Positions 11,901-22,099 of a DNA stretch of 64,000 nt are shown piece after piece. Source of the DNA: Laguncularia racemosa. Its lineage: Eukaryota > Streptophyta > Magnoliopsida > Myrtales > Combretaceae. Made by a program: the position numbers and the translations under genes. The stretch covers positions 7,564,001 through 7,628,000 of the forward strand of contig JBBMOL010000021.1 in the NCBI GenBank assembly GCA_037954665.1, given 5' to 3'. The notes beneath the pieces are model-generated. The model searched no databases and had not been told where the DNA came from. It was given only the letters and a program-made list of their open reading frames with translations. Every line of letters begins with the position of its first letter. Position 1 is the first letter of the stretch.

Positions 11901-13512
11901 GATTAAGGGGTGTCAAGACCAATTGTCTTTTGTTTAGAATAAAGGAATACCTATTATGATACCCATCGTGGGTGACCTTTCTATCAAACTGCCAAGGTCG
12001 TCCCAGTAATATGTGGCAAGCTTGCATAGGTACCACATCACACAATACCTCATCACGGTATTTCCCTATAGAGAAAGAGATCAATACTCTCTTGATCACT
12101 TTAACCTCCCCACATTCACTCAACCATTGCAACTTATAAGGCTGTTCATGCTTCTTAGTTTTCAGGTTCAATTTATCAACCAATAATGTGCTAGCAACAT
12201 TTGTACAGCTACCACTATCAATAATCAAACTACATACCTTGTTATTCACATGGCATCTAGTATGAAAAATATGCTCTCGCTGCAGTTTATCACCTTCATC
12301 CTTAAGTTGAGTATTAAGAACCCGCCTGGTAACAAGCATCTCTCCCTTTACAAGCCCTTCTAAATCCACGTCATTATAATCTTCCAGTGGGGGCATGTCA
12401 TCATCTTCCCCTGAACTTACACTCTCCACATCACCACTCTTTAAAAGGATCATCGCCTTAGTGTTTGGACACTGCGATGCAATATGCCCAAATCTCTGGC
12501 ACCTGAAACACTTAATATCACGCAATCTAGAAGTAGATTTGGTTTCAGTGTTACCTTTCAAATAAGATGCCGGTGCCTTAGCCTTCTCTTCCTCCTTAGT
12601 TTTCGGTGGTGGTTTATTATTCTTCCAATTCGACTTCCATGAAGAACTAGAAGTTGAATTATACCTGGAAGAACTTGAAACTGGGTGATACCTTAAAGTA
12701 CTCTTTCCTTTTAGCTGCTTCTCAACCTTGATCGCCTTATGCAATAATTCCTCAATATCTACATATTGTTGTAGATCAACAATATCAGCAATCTCCCTAT
12801 TCAATCCACCAATGAACCTAGCCATTGTAGCTTCATCATCCTCCTCCACCTTAGCTCTAATCATGGCTATTTCCATCTCCTTATAATAGTCCTCTACACT
12901 TTTGGACCCTTGTGTCAGACCCTGCAACTTCCTATGCAAGTCCCTATAATAGTGATTAAGAATGAACCTCTTCTGCATAATAGTTTTCATTCCCCCCCAA
13001 GTGCTAACAGGCTCCTCTCCATACCGTCTCCTATTCCTAACTAGTTGATCCCACCATACACTTGCATAGTCAGTGAACTCAACTGCTGCAAGTTTAATTT
13101 TCTTGTCCTCTGAATAGTTGTGGCACTAAAAACTGTGATCAACCTTTCGCTCCCATTCCAAGTATAATTCTGGGTCATTCTTCCCTTGAAAGGAAGGTAT
13201 TTTCATCTTTATGCTACCTAAGTTACTATCTCTTCTTTGGGTATTTTCTCTCCCCATCACGAAATTATACTCTCCTAATTTAGTGTCCTTTCCCTCTCCT
13301 ATTCTCACTCCCCTCCTTGGAAGCCTCTCAAATCTTCGACCCATTGTAGTGCTACCCGTGGCCTCCCTACTTTGCTCCATCCTATCCATCCTTTGATGGA
13401 TTAGCTCCAACTCAGCTCTCATCATTTTTCTCATCTCACCCAATAGCGCATGAAACAACAGCTTATTATCTCCTACTCTCTTCTCCCTGTCAAGTGAACT
13501 TTGGCCAGACAT
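8899..13512 (-). pseudogene. Gypsy A gag-pol polyprotein, two in-frame stops
   Basis: One 1,538-codon frame starting MSGQSSLD, interrupted by stop codons at 13126-13128 and 11458-11460; both read TAG on the coding strand. Pieces in order: an N-terminal 128 residues; then from 12990 a gag with a CCHC knuckle (C161, C164, H169, C174 of that piece) and a protease motif IIDSGS; then from about 11457 the reverse transcriptase (YFDDILVYS), RNase H (KCDAF, YDKE, HSDH) and integrase. The integrase has a zinc-binding region ending CIAC and a DDE triad at D523, D584 and E620 of the third piece, with 35 residues between the last two. No chromodomain is obvious. The C-terminus GPMTRARVK is encoded inside the LTR. 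It makes the proteins for copying and integration of the element. With two stops it is probably not autonomous unless they are read through. Confidence 0.93.
8996..9008 (-). other. Gypsy A polypurine tract
   Basis: AGGAAGGGGGGAA on the minus strand, immediately before the 3' LTR start TGATGG. It is also coding: it specifies part of the pol C-terminus EEGGND. Confidence 0.85.
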
Positions 13513-14115
13513 GTTTGCTGCAACAAAGATCTTATGTAATAAAAATATATCAAGGCCTCACAATTCACTCCCTCACCAGTTTACACTCAAAGATGTGTGT
13601 ACACTCGTGTATCTCACAATTTGATTTTCCACGATAAAATTCTCACCATTCTACTCTCCTTTGCAAATCCTTGCTCAAGAACTAACTCAATGAGTTTTTC
13701 TCCAAAATAAACCACTAGGATAAATCAACCAACAACTCAGAATTCCAACAACACGAAAATACGACGACTTAATGAATAACTACGATTGACCAATATGGAA
13801 TATAGTGAATTTGATAGGAAACAATGAACTTGAACAATTAAACAAACAAACTAAAATATAAACTGGAATTTTATTTTATTTTTTTTTCTATACGAATTTT
13901 TTGATCCTTTTTTTTTGTGAACTTTACTGACTAACTAATTCAAGACAATGGAATTGCCTTTAGGATTCAGCAATTGGAATTTCCCGTCGTCGAAACAGAA
14001 TAGTAATTCCACGAACAACAACAACAATTTTTTTTTTTTTTTACTACGATAGAAAATTTATGCAATCAATTAAACAAAACTATTAACAAGGATAGAGATT
14101 ACCCGATTCAATGAA
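13513..14115 (-). other. Gypsy A 5' untranslated leader
   Basis: Non-coding region between the primer-binding site and the gag start, AT-rich with T and A runs near 13870-13920 and 14030. Leaders of this kind carry packaging signals; none can be identified by eye. Confidence 0.6.
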
Positions 14116-14132
14116 CCTTGGCTCTGATACCA
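14116..14132 (-). other. Gypsy A primer-binding site (initiator tRNA-Met)
   Basis: On the minus strand TGGTATCAGAGCCAAGG, two bases after the LTR end. It closely matches the complement of the 3' end of plant initiator tRNA-Met. Confidence 0.9.
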
Positions 14133-14134
14133 AA

Positions 14135-14735
14135 TGACGTGAACCCTAGATATCGATCTAAGACCCAACGTTCAAGACGAATTCAAACCCGAGAATCGAA
14201 AATGAAACGAAACCCGACCCCAATCGAACCCGTCGATTAGAACCTAAGCTATCTGGATTGATTTCTCCAAGCGTTTAGGATGAAGACATCAAAGAAAGTT
14301 CTATTGCAAGAACTAAAGAAGAGAGGATTCTCTCAAGGAAGTTTTTACTCAATCTGATAAAAAGTGTCCTTTCAAATGACAACAAAAGGTATTATATTCG
14401 AAAAAAATACATAAGCTGGCGGTACAGATTCCAAGGTTGGCAGCTTTGAAATTTAGGCCATGAAATGTAGGCCGGCGACCTTCCCTTTGCTGAAGGCTGT
14501 CATTCCATCGTTGATGGCCTCCGCTTCGTCCGTGCTTTGATATATTACGTTTACTAGCTCGGGACTTGAAGTAGACTTGTGTCGACTTGCTTCTTGCTCT
14601 TGGAGTTTCATAACTAATCCTTGTAAGGCTTCTCCTGCTCGCTTAACTCTAGCTTTTGTCATTGAACCTCCAATACCATGTAGCGGGTCATTAAACTTTG
14701 GCTCGAGAACTCTTGATGCTACTTGATCCCCATCA
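14135..14735 (-). repeat. Gypsy A 5' LTR
   Basis: Partner of 8388-8995. Most differences are transitions, as expected for a methylated element. The outer end is fixed by the GTATA target duplication that follows it. Confidence 0.95.
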
Positions 14736-14740
14736 GTATA

Positions 14741-16678
14741 TGATGTTGAATAAACTGACAATTATTCTCAATGTGTTTAGTATGTTCATAGAAGACATCA
14801 TTATGAGAAATTTGCATAGCACTGCAGTTGTCATAATGGAGAGAAGTAGTAGAGCAATGTGAAATGCCCATATCTTGGAGTAACCAACGTAGCTAAAGAA
14901 GTTTAAAGGCGGTATCGACACTTGCTCGATATTTAGCCTCAATATTGGAGTGAGAGATAATTGATTGCTTTTTACTACACCATGAGATCAAAGAGGTATT
15001 AAGGGAAAAAAAAAATCTAGTAGCGGAATGTCAGTTGGTAGGATCGCCCACCTAATCAACATCAAAGTAAGCTCTCAAATAATGGGATGAATGTCAAGAG
15101 ACACGAACACCATGAAATAGTGTCTCTTTGACATAACAAATGATGCGTAAAATAGCAGCAAAATGAGCTATACTTAGAGTGGTCATGAATTGACTAACAA
15201 TTGCATGGGTAATGTCTAGTTGAGTGATAGTGAGGTAAATGAGGCTACCAACTAATTGCTAATAAAGAGTTCCATCAATAAGAATAGTACCATTTGTAGC
15301 TAAAAAATGAGCATTAGATTCCATAGGATTATTTGCAACTTTAGAATCCGTTAGACCAACATGAGAAATAAGCTCAGCAGCATATTTTCCTTAAGTTAAA
15401 TAATATCCAGTTTGATCGAAGGACATTTCTAGCCTAAGCAAGAAACTAAGAAGACCAAAATCTTTCATTTCAAATTGTTAGCCAACTTACCTTGTAAGTC
15501 ACCTTAAGTAATAATCATGTCATCAACATAAAGGAGAAGTAAGGTGCTTCCCCAAGTAAGTGTTTTGAATAAACAATGCATGACCACGAGGACTAGACTG
15601 ACATCTAAACTGAAGAACAATACTACTAAACTTTGAAAACCAAGCTTGAGATGCTTGTTTAAGTCCATAAAGAGCCTTTTGTAGCTAACAAACTTTACCA
15701 AGTGGACAATCATATCCTTGAGGAAGTTGCATATATACCTCTTTAGATGAACTGTTATTGAAGAAGGCATTCTTAACATCTACTTGAAATAACTTCCACT
15801 ATTGTGCAATAGCAATAGCAATGAGACTTCAAACAAAAGTACGATGAACTAGTGTAGCAAATGTTTCTTCATAGTTAATGTTATATTCTTGTGTAAATCC
15901 TTTTGCAACAAGGCAAGCTTTATATTACTCTAGAGAACCATTTGCATGAGTCTTTATTTTTATAAACCCATTTACATACAACCACAAATTTGTTAGAAGG
16001 CAAACCAACCACATTCTTGGTATGTAGAATGACAAGTGCTAAAAGTTCTTCTATCATTGCTTGTTTCCAAAGAGGATTAAAACTAACCTCATGATAGGTG
16101 TGAGGTTTAGAAGGTATAGTGGTAGAACAAACATAATCATGAAGAAGAACAAAAGCTTGACTTACGCGAGTAGTTCAATGAAGTGGACAAGGGTTTGTAG
16201 CAGATGGAACATGAGATATAGAAGGAGAGGCTATTGTAGGTTCCACATCTGGAGGAGATTTTGTAGGAGAGGTAGGAGGTTAGTCCATACTAGAAATGTT
16301 ATCACCTATTGAATCTTCATTAGGAAAAAGAGGGCTAATAGGATTAAAGAGAAAAGATGCAGTGGATTTATCATTTTGGAAGGGAATTGTTGAGGATAAC
16401 ATTTTCTACTCAAAAATTGACATGATAGGAAATTCGAAGGCATTGGAAATAGGATCCTAACAATGATAGCCTTTATGTTCAATGACATAACCTAGAAAAC
16501 AACAAAGTTGTGCCTGTGGTTCTAATTTTAGGTACTCATGAGTTTAAAGTACACAACAAGTACTATAAATGACTTTAAGCATATGATAGTTTGGAAGTTG
16601 ATGATATAGACACTCATGTGGAGAAACATTACTAATGACGGTAGAAGGAGTAGGATTGATTATGTAGTAGTAAGAGTA
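14741..16678 (-). pseudogene. Copia 1 reverse transcriptase and RNase H remnant
   Basis: Read on the minus strand. At 15504-15779 a reverse transcriptase segment ends in the Copia catalytic motif YVDDM followed by IIT. Nearby frames give YGLKQA-type and PQGYD-type motifs. Around 14750-14860 RNase H motifs of the type FYEHTKHIENNC follow. Many stops and frameshifts are present. The 5' side is interrupted at 16683 by solo LTR 1. Gypsy A interrupts the RNase H at 14735. Confidence 0.8.
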
Positions 16679-18171
16679 GCTTCTGTAGCAACCCACCTAC
16701 TAGGTCTGATTCTTGAACTTGTTCAAAAATTCTTATAACTATCCCTAGTACCTGTAGGTGGATTGCTATACCGTCTCTAAATTAGAGATGAGGCAAATTT
16801 AGCTAAGCCTGAACTTGTACTCTAACTTGTATGTAATTTTATAAACATTATGTAAAATGGCGCTAATAGCATTATCATTTCAAATCCTCATCATATCTAA
16901 ACACATGTACTTAAAATCTCATGTCACATCATACATCACATATATATATACCATCAGGATCTGTATTATCGGTAAGTAGGCACAACCAATGATTAATCTT
17001 ATAGCTCTAAGTGGCTAAAAAAGATTATAAATCCAACCTTATACACACAAATATTTACATTACAATTCAAAGATTAACACCTGTAGATCTTATTTACAAG
17101 TATTATAACATCATGTACAAGACACCCCATTACAAATAACAGAGGTTCCAAAATGGAAACTAAGAGCTTGTTTGCCTCTATTGATGCTCTCCAAAAACCC
17201 GAGTCTCTAGTAACTTATTCTTCAGTACTTGTACCTAAGGTTAACAAAAACACTAACCCCTCAGCTTCTTAAGAAGCAAAGTGAGTACATAATTAAGTAA
17301 CCCAGCAAAAACAAATAATAAAATCACATAACAGTAACCAACAATATTATCAAATACCTTGGAAGTGATTACTCAAGCAAGCAAGTTTTCAACTCAAAGC
17401 TATACTTGTAAGAAACCCAGTTCAATTTCTTACGTTTTAACATCACCATGATCTTACTTAATGATATTTTCCTTATAATTCTGTTTTACCAAACTCATAA
17501 CCTTTTCATTGGATACCATTTCAAATCACTCCTATTTACTCATAGGTCACAAATACTTTTCAGTTAACCTAGACAAAGCCTATCAACTGGTAGATAAACT
17601 ACCCTTATGTACTTTCCAAAACTTAATGTTTTCACAACCAATTAAGACATCCTTACATACTCTTTTTAGTTAGAAACATTCAGTTCGCCTTTCACCTGCC
17701 TTAAACAAGAGGGGTGACCGGATCCCTATAAGTCACTAAACCGGGCTGGTTCGTTAACCCCGCCTCAAACCTATCTAGGTCGACTCAAAGGTCATACCAC
17801 AAACTTACTAGATAGGGAACGAGACTTTCCTTACATTAAGTATTTTGGATTAGTAGGTACTTACAACCTAAATCCCATTTGATATGTTTGAGTCCTAAAA
17901 CTCAGTTAAGTATACTTTAATGAAGTTATACATGTTAACAATCGGTTTTCCATTTTATTATCCATTTAGATATTTCATCATTGCTAAGACAACAATAGTA
18001 TAAACTCAGCTAGTCATATAAACCCCATCCAATAAGCTAAAAATAACCAAGCATTACATCACAATCATAAAGCATTCAATAATTTAAGTTCATTACATCA
18101 CATACAATCAATAACAGTACAATCAGATCCCATACCTAACTTTCATTCCAGAATTTCTAGAATGTTCCCTT

Positions 18172-18275
18172 GTTTCTCATAATCCAACCATATCAGGACA
18201 CACAACCAGCCATCAGTAATTCCCTTTTTCTCATAATCCAACCATATTAGGACACACAACCAGCTATCAGCAATC
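18172..18275 (+). repeat. 55-bp tandem duplication inside solo LTR 1
   Basis: Two adjacent copies (starting near 18172 and 18227) of a unit containing TCTCATAATCCAACCATAT and GGACACACAACCAGC. Solo LTR 2 has this segment once, so the duplication is specific to this copy. Confidence 0.65.
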
Positions 18276-19776
18276 CAATGTAATTCAACAATTCTCTTGC
18301 ATTGATCATAGTAAGTGACCAAATAGGGTAATTTTAGCCAATAACAAGTGGTCTACATTATCAACCACTTGTACCCAAGAGAGGAGTTAAAGGGATACTC
18401 ACTTGAAACAATATATGCCAATCCAAACAGTCGCACCAGCCAAATTCCTTTATCCTCCTCACTCAACAGAAATACCTAAATCATTAGTATACCAATCAAT
18501 GTTACTTCATTTACTCTATTGAACTCTAAATTGCTAATTTAGTATTCCGAACCCCTAAATTTCATCCTAACCTCATATAATCCACCATTTTCCTACAATG
18601 TCTAATTTATGTACATATGGGTGTATTACGCTCTATTATATATTAATGTAATTAAATTCTGATCTGATTCTATATCGAATTGTATGGTTCCAAATTATCA
18701 CAATTTTGCACTGAATGCTCCTGTTTTTATTTTGTAACTAACCTAAGCTTCTTAACATCATATTATACTTCAATGGACCTCAATTAAACATCAAACTCAA
18801 CTAATCAAATCAAATTCCCTAATTTTGCTAAGGATTTAATTCTACTAGAATGGGGTAATTGGCTTGAAAAATTTACTAAAAATAGAAAACGACTCCAATT
18901 TGAAAAATTATTGATTTGGTGATCTACTAAATCATATAAGGATCTTAGATACTAATCATTACATAAAAAATACATCATTTGCCCTATTCATTTTCCAATT
19001 TAATTTCCGACTAGAATAGAGCATTTCTTAAGGACCACATATTTGTGAATAAAATTTCACCAAAATAGAATTACCAAATTAATATATATATAAAATTATG
19101 CAAGAATACCAAAAATCATAATTTTTCATCAATATTTGATATTTTAAACAAAAAATAGGAAGTTTTGGGCGTTACTAGGGGCTATTCCGTTCACTAGCCT
19201 TTGGCTACCAACTCCGGCCACCACTATGTTGGCCGAAATCCTCCCCCACCCAAAACCTTAACCCTAGCTTGGCCTAGCATTAGCTTCACCCTAACCCTTT
19301 CGACCGAACAAACCAAATCCTCCCCTATTTAATTATGATTTCTCTTCAATTTCTTCAAATTCTTGTTGCATCCTACTTCAATCTTGTTCTTCTTCATCTC
19401 CTGATAGTTGCATGTTGGAAATTTCAATTGCAATTTGCCTAGAAAATTTTGATGAAATGGAGAGAGTTTTGGTTTATTGTTTTTTTTTTCTTAATTTTGA
19501 TGATTTTGGTTTCCTCTCTCTCTCTCTCTCTTATATGTTTACATATATATATATATATAATATTTACAAGAAGTTTAGGTTTTTTTAAGTTGTGTTCTGT
19601 ACAATTTTTCATTTTTTTTCTTTTTCTTTTTTTTTTCTTAGCTATATAATATAATATAATGTGTATATTTTTACATGTATATATATATTCCATATATGTA
19701 TATATATATATATATGCCTATATAATTCATTTTTTAAAAATTTAGCATATAATATATATATATACATTCATTTTAC

Positions 19777-19779
<3 letters not shown>

Positions 19780-19808
<29 letters not shown>
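19780..19808 (+). repeat. (AC)n microsatellite
   Basis: About 14 AC units near the 3' end of solo LTR 1. The other solo LTR has TG units at the equivalent place (near 29092), so the repeat is ancestral to the family. Confidence 0.85.
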
Positions 19809-19811
<3 letters not shown>

Positions 19812-19858
19812 CATTTTAATTTTAACATTATTATTTAAGCTTAGTTCCTCACAGCTTC

Positions 19859-20870
19859 TCCCTAAAAAATTTCAAGACAAGACAAGACAAGGAGATTAGA
19901 AAAGGCTCTAATTGTATTTAAGATGTGCCTGTGTTTTCATTTTGCCTACCCATCTTGACGTAATGTTCCAGAATAACATCTCTTAATTAATGTCTCATTA
20001 TGAGATAAAAATTAGAGAAGAGTGGTTTCTTTATATTCCATGGCATTACTAGTGTGAAGCATTTTAATTTTACAAGAAAATTGAGTGGTAACCATATGTG
20101 AAAATTGCATGTATATAGTAGACAACTCGGATTTGTTTTGCATAAGATAGATCCATGTAAATCTAGAAAAATTATCAACAAAAATCACAAAATAATGTGA
20201 ACCACCCATAGAAACATAAGGAGAAAGCCCTTAAATATTAAAGTGAACTAAGTTAAAAGAAGTAGAGGAAATAAAAGTACTATTAGAAAAGGGCAAAGCA
20301 TGATGTTTTGAAAGCTGATATGAGATATAATCAACATTTTTTTATTTAACAGTCCTACATTAATAGCAGAAATTAAGGAAGTTAACTTAGAAGTTGAAAG
20401 TTGATCTAAGTGAGCATGCTAAATGGAAGAAGTAACAACTGCAACAACATTTTTAGAAGGAATACGAAGAGATTTGAGCTTAAATAATTGACTAACTTTA
20501 TGCTTGGTCCACAAATCTCCCTCGTTTGTGAATCTTGCATAAAATAGCCATGACTTGAAAAAATATATTAACACTATGTTCACATAATTGTCCTATAGAT
20601 AAAGGTTTTAATGAAACCTTAGGAACATAGAAAACATTTGAAATTGATAACTAAGGTGTGTCAATATTTCTTATGTGATGGATAGATATAGTGGAGTTAT
20701 TTGTAGTGTGAATAATAGGTGCAATAACAAGATGTTTCTTAGATGTGAAAATAGAGGGATCAGAAGTCATGTGGTTGTAACATGCAAAACTAAAGAACCA
20801 AGTGGCAGATTTACTTGGTGTGACAAGTAGAGCTTAATAAGTTGATTTACTGGGTTCTTGTTAAAGTTGT
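19859..20870 (-). pseudogene. Copia 1 integrase remnant
   Basis: On the minus strand 20012-20209 encodes YFVIFVDNFSRFTWIYLM, the start of the Copia integrase core (normally YxVxFVDDFSRxTWxYxM). Stops separate it from flanking integrase and gag-pre-integrase text. Solo LTR 1 removed it from the reverse transcriptase frame. Confidence 0.75.
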
Positions 20871-21698
20871 TGAAGAAGAGCTTGGATGTCTTTCATAGAA
20901 AACATAGGAAAGGAGTTCTCAAAAGTCTCTTCTATAGCTACAATAGCAACTTTGTTAGAGGGTTGAGAAGTAGTGTGATGACTTGAGTTTTGCTTGAACT
21001 GTAGTTGTCAACATTTAGAGATGATGTGAACTTACTTTTTACTATAAGTGCAAAAATTTTTCCAAGAAAATTTTGATAGTTTTGAATAGATTCTAATGAG
21101 GCTTGGACATTAGGAGTAGGATTTGAGGATACTTGAGTAGCTAAAACCACATCTGTTAAAGGTGGTACTTGCTTTGCATGAAGGGTATTTAACTGAGTCT
21201 CCTCAGAAGATTAGCATATATTTTAGTAGCTTCAGTATTAGGCCACGTAGGATCATAAGCATCTAATTGATCCCACGAAGCTTGTAGTTTAGAGATATAG
21301 GTATGAATAGTTTGTCTTGGTTGTTGCTGCATGTAATGAATACGATGATACAATTGGAATTGACGAATGTCATTAGAAATAGAATAACGTGATGCTAGAA
21401 AATCCCATATGTCTTTTGTAGTATCAAATCGACAGAATTCTAGTTTAATGCCATTGGCACAAGTATTGCAGAGCTAAGTCAAGTTTGTTGATTATTAGAA
21501 TCCCATTTTTCTACTCATTTAATGAACTCTTCTCCATCTTCATTATCTTTCTTGGAAGGTTTAGGAATATCTCTAGTCATAGTATGCAATAAAAAGCCTA
21601 CCCTTTAAGAAACTACACATCTCTTAAACCCATAAATCATAGTTTGACCCATCAAATATAACATTAGTGGGTTTGGTAATAATTAAAGAGGAACCCAT
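20871..21698 (-). pseudogene. Copia 1 gag remnant
   Basis: Starts with ATG at 21696-21698 just after the primer-binding region. The minus strand gives UBN2-type (Copia gag) motifs: NVIFDGSNYDLW, KDIWDFLASRY, QLYHRIHYMQQQ and ISKLQASWDQLDAYDP. Several stops and frameshifts break it. Confidence 0.75.
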
Positions 21699-21718
21699 GG
21701 TTATTAGACTTATCAAAG

Positions 21719-21760
21719 AAAGAGAGAGAGAGAGAGGGAGGGTGGGGGTGGGGGTGGGGA
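21719..21760. repeat. Purine-rich (GA)n / GGGGTG tract
   Basis: About nine AG units followed by G-rich GGTGGGGGTG repeats, in the Copia 1 leader next to its primer-binding site. Confidence 0.7.
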
Positions 21761-21761
21761 A

Positions 21762-21774
21762 GGCTCTAATACCA
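21762..21774 (-). other. Copia 1 primer-binding site
   Basis: On the minus strand TTGGTATTAGAGCC follows the 5' LTR. It is one base off the initiator tRNA-Met complement TGGTATCAGAGCC. Confidence 0.75.
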
Positions 21775-21775
21775 A

Positions 21776-22000
21776 GTCAAGAAACGTAGAGAAAATGTAA
21801 TTATATTGTATATTTGTATATGTATTTTGCAATAATATAAACTCCTATTTATATACAAATGAGCTTACAATAATTATAGAATTATGCTATGATTATGACC
21901 ATTTACCATTAACCATTAAATGATATTATTATGACCATTAACCAAAAATTAAATGCTAAATTTCATTTTACAATAATTGACCAAGAATTGAATGCTAACA
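21776..22000 (-). repeat. Copia 1 5' LTR
   Basis: Partner of 7998-8235. The outer end (TGTTAGCATTC on the minus strand) is canonical. The inner edge is approximate. Confidence 0.75.
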
Positions 22001-22099
22001 AAAGTAGTGTTGAATTGAATCTTCCCCAATTTTGTATAGCCAACACCTTGATGCTAGTTGAACACCCCTTCTTTGGATTGCTTTATCAATAGGAATTGG

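Larger units (their letters stand above)
8388..14735 (-). mobile_element. Complete Ty3/Gypsy retrotransposon (Gypsy A)
   Basis: A textbook complete element. It has a 608-bp left LTR and a 601-bp right LTR, each starting TGATGG and ending in CA on the minus strand. It also has an initiator tRNA-Met primer-binding site, a polypurine tract, and a perfect 5-bp target duplication GTATA (8383-8387 and 14736-14740). Gag, protease, reverse transcriptase, RNase H and integrase occur in Gypsy order in one frame broken only by two stop codons. It sits inside the RNase H of Copia 1. By hand I count about 24 substitutions between the LTRs (roughly 4%) plus one rearranged indel, so it is a fairly recent insertion. 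Confidence 0.95.
16684..19853 (+). mobile_element. Solo LTR 1 of a long-LTR retrotransposon
   Basis: 3,170 bp starting TGTAGCAACCCACC and ending CTCACA, flanked by a perfect 5-bp duplication GCTTC (16679-16683 and 19854-19858). No internal region or second LTR is present, so it is a solo LTR left by recombination between two LTRs. The reverse complement of 29012-32055 matches it throughout. The start TGTARCRACCC and the length over 3 kb recall Tekay/Del-type Gypsy LTRs; that placement is inference. It lies inside Copia 1, between integrase and reverse transcriptase. Confidence 0.9.
7998..22000 (-). mobile_element. Ty1/Copia retrotransposon (Copia 1), split by two later insertions
   Basis: Two related LTRs lie at 7998-8235 and 21776-22000. 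Next to the right one is a primer-binding site complementary to initiator tRNA-Met, and next to the left one a polypurine tract, so the element is transcribed on the minus strand. Reading from right to left the domain order is gag, integrase, reverse transcriptase, RNase H, which is the Copia order. Removing Gypsy A and solo LTR 1 with their target duplications leaves about 4.5 kb, a normal full Copia length. Host duplications are approximate: AAAGC at 7993-7997 and AAAGT at 22001-22005. The right LTR begins TGTTAGC on the minus strand; the left has TCTTAGC. All frames carry stops, so it is dead. Confidence 0.85.

Noticed and set aside
19439..19693. Lys-rich small frames at 19439-19693 and 29193-29528
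   Set aside because: They are simple A- and T-rich tracts within the two solo LTRs; the same tract appears in opposite orientation in each copy.
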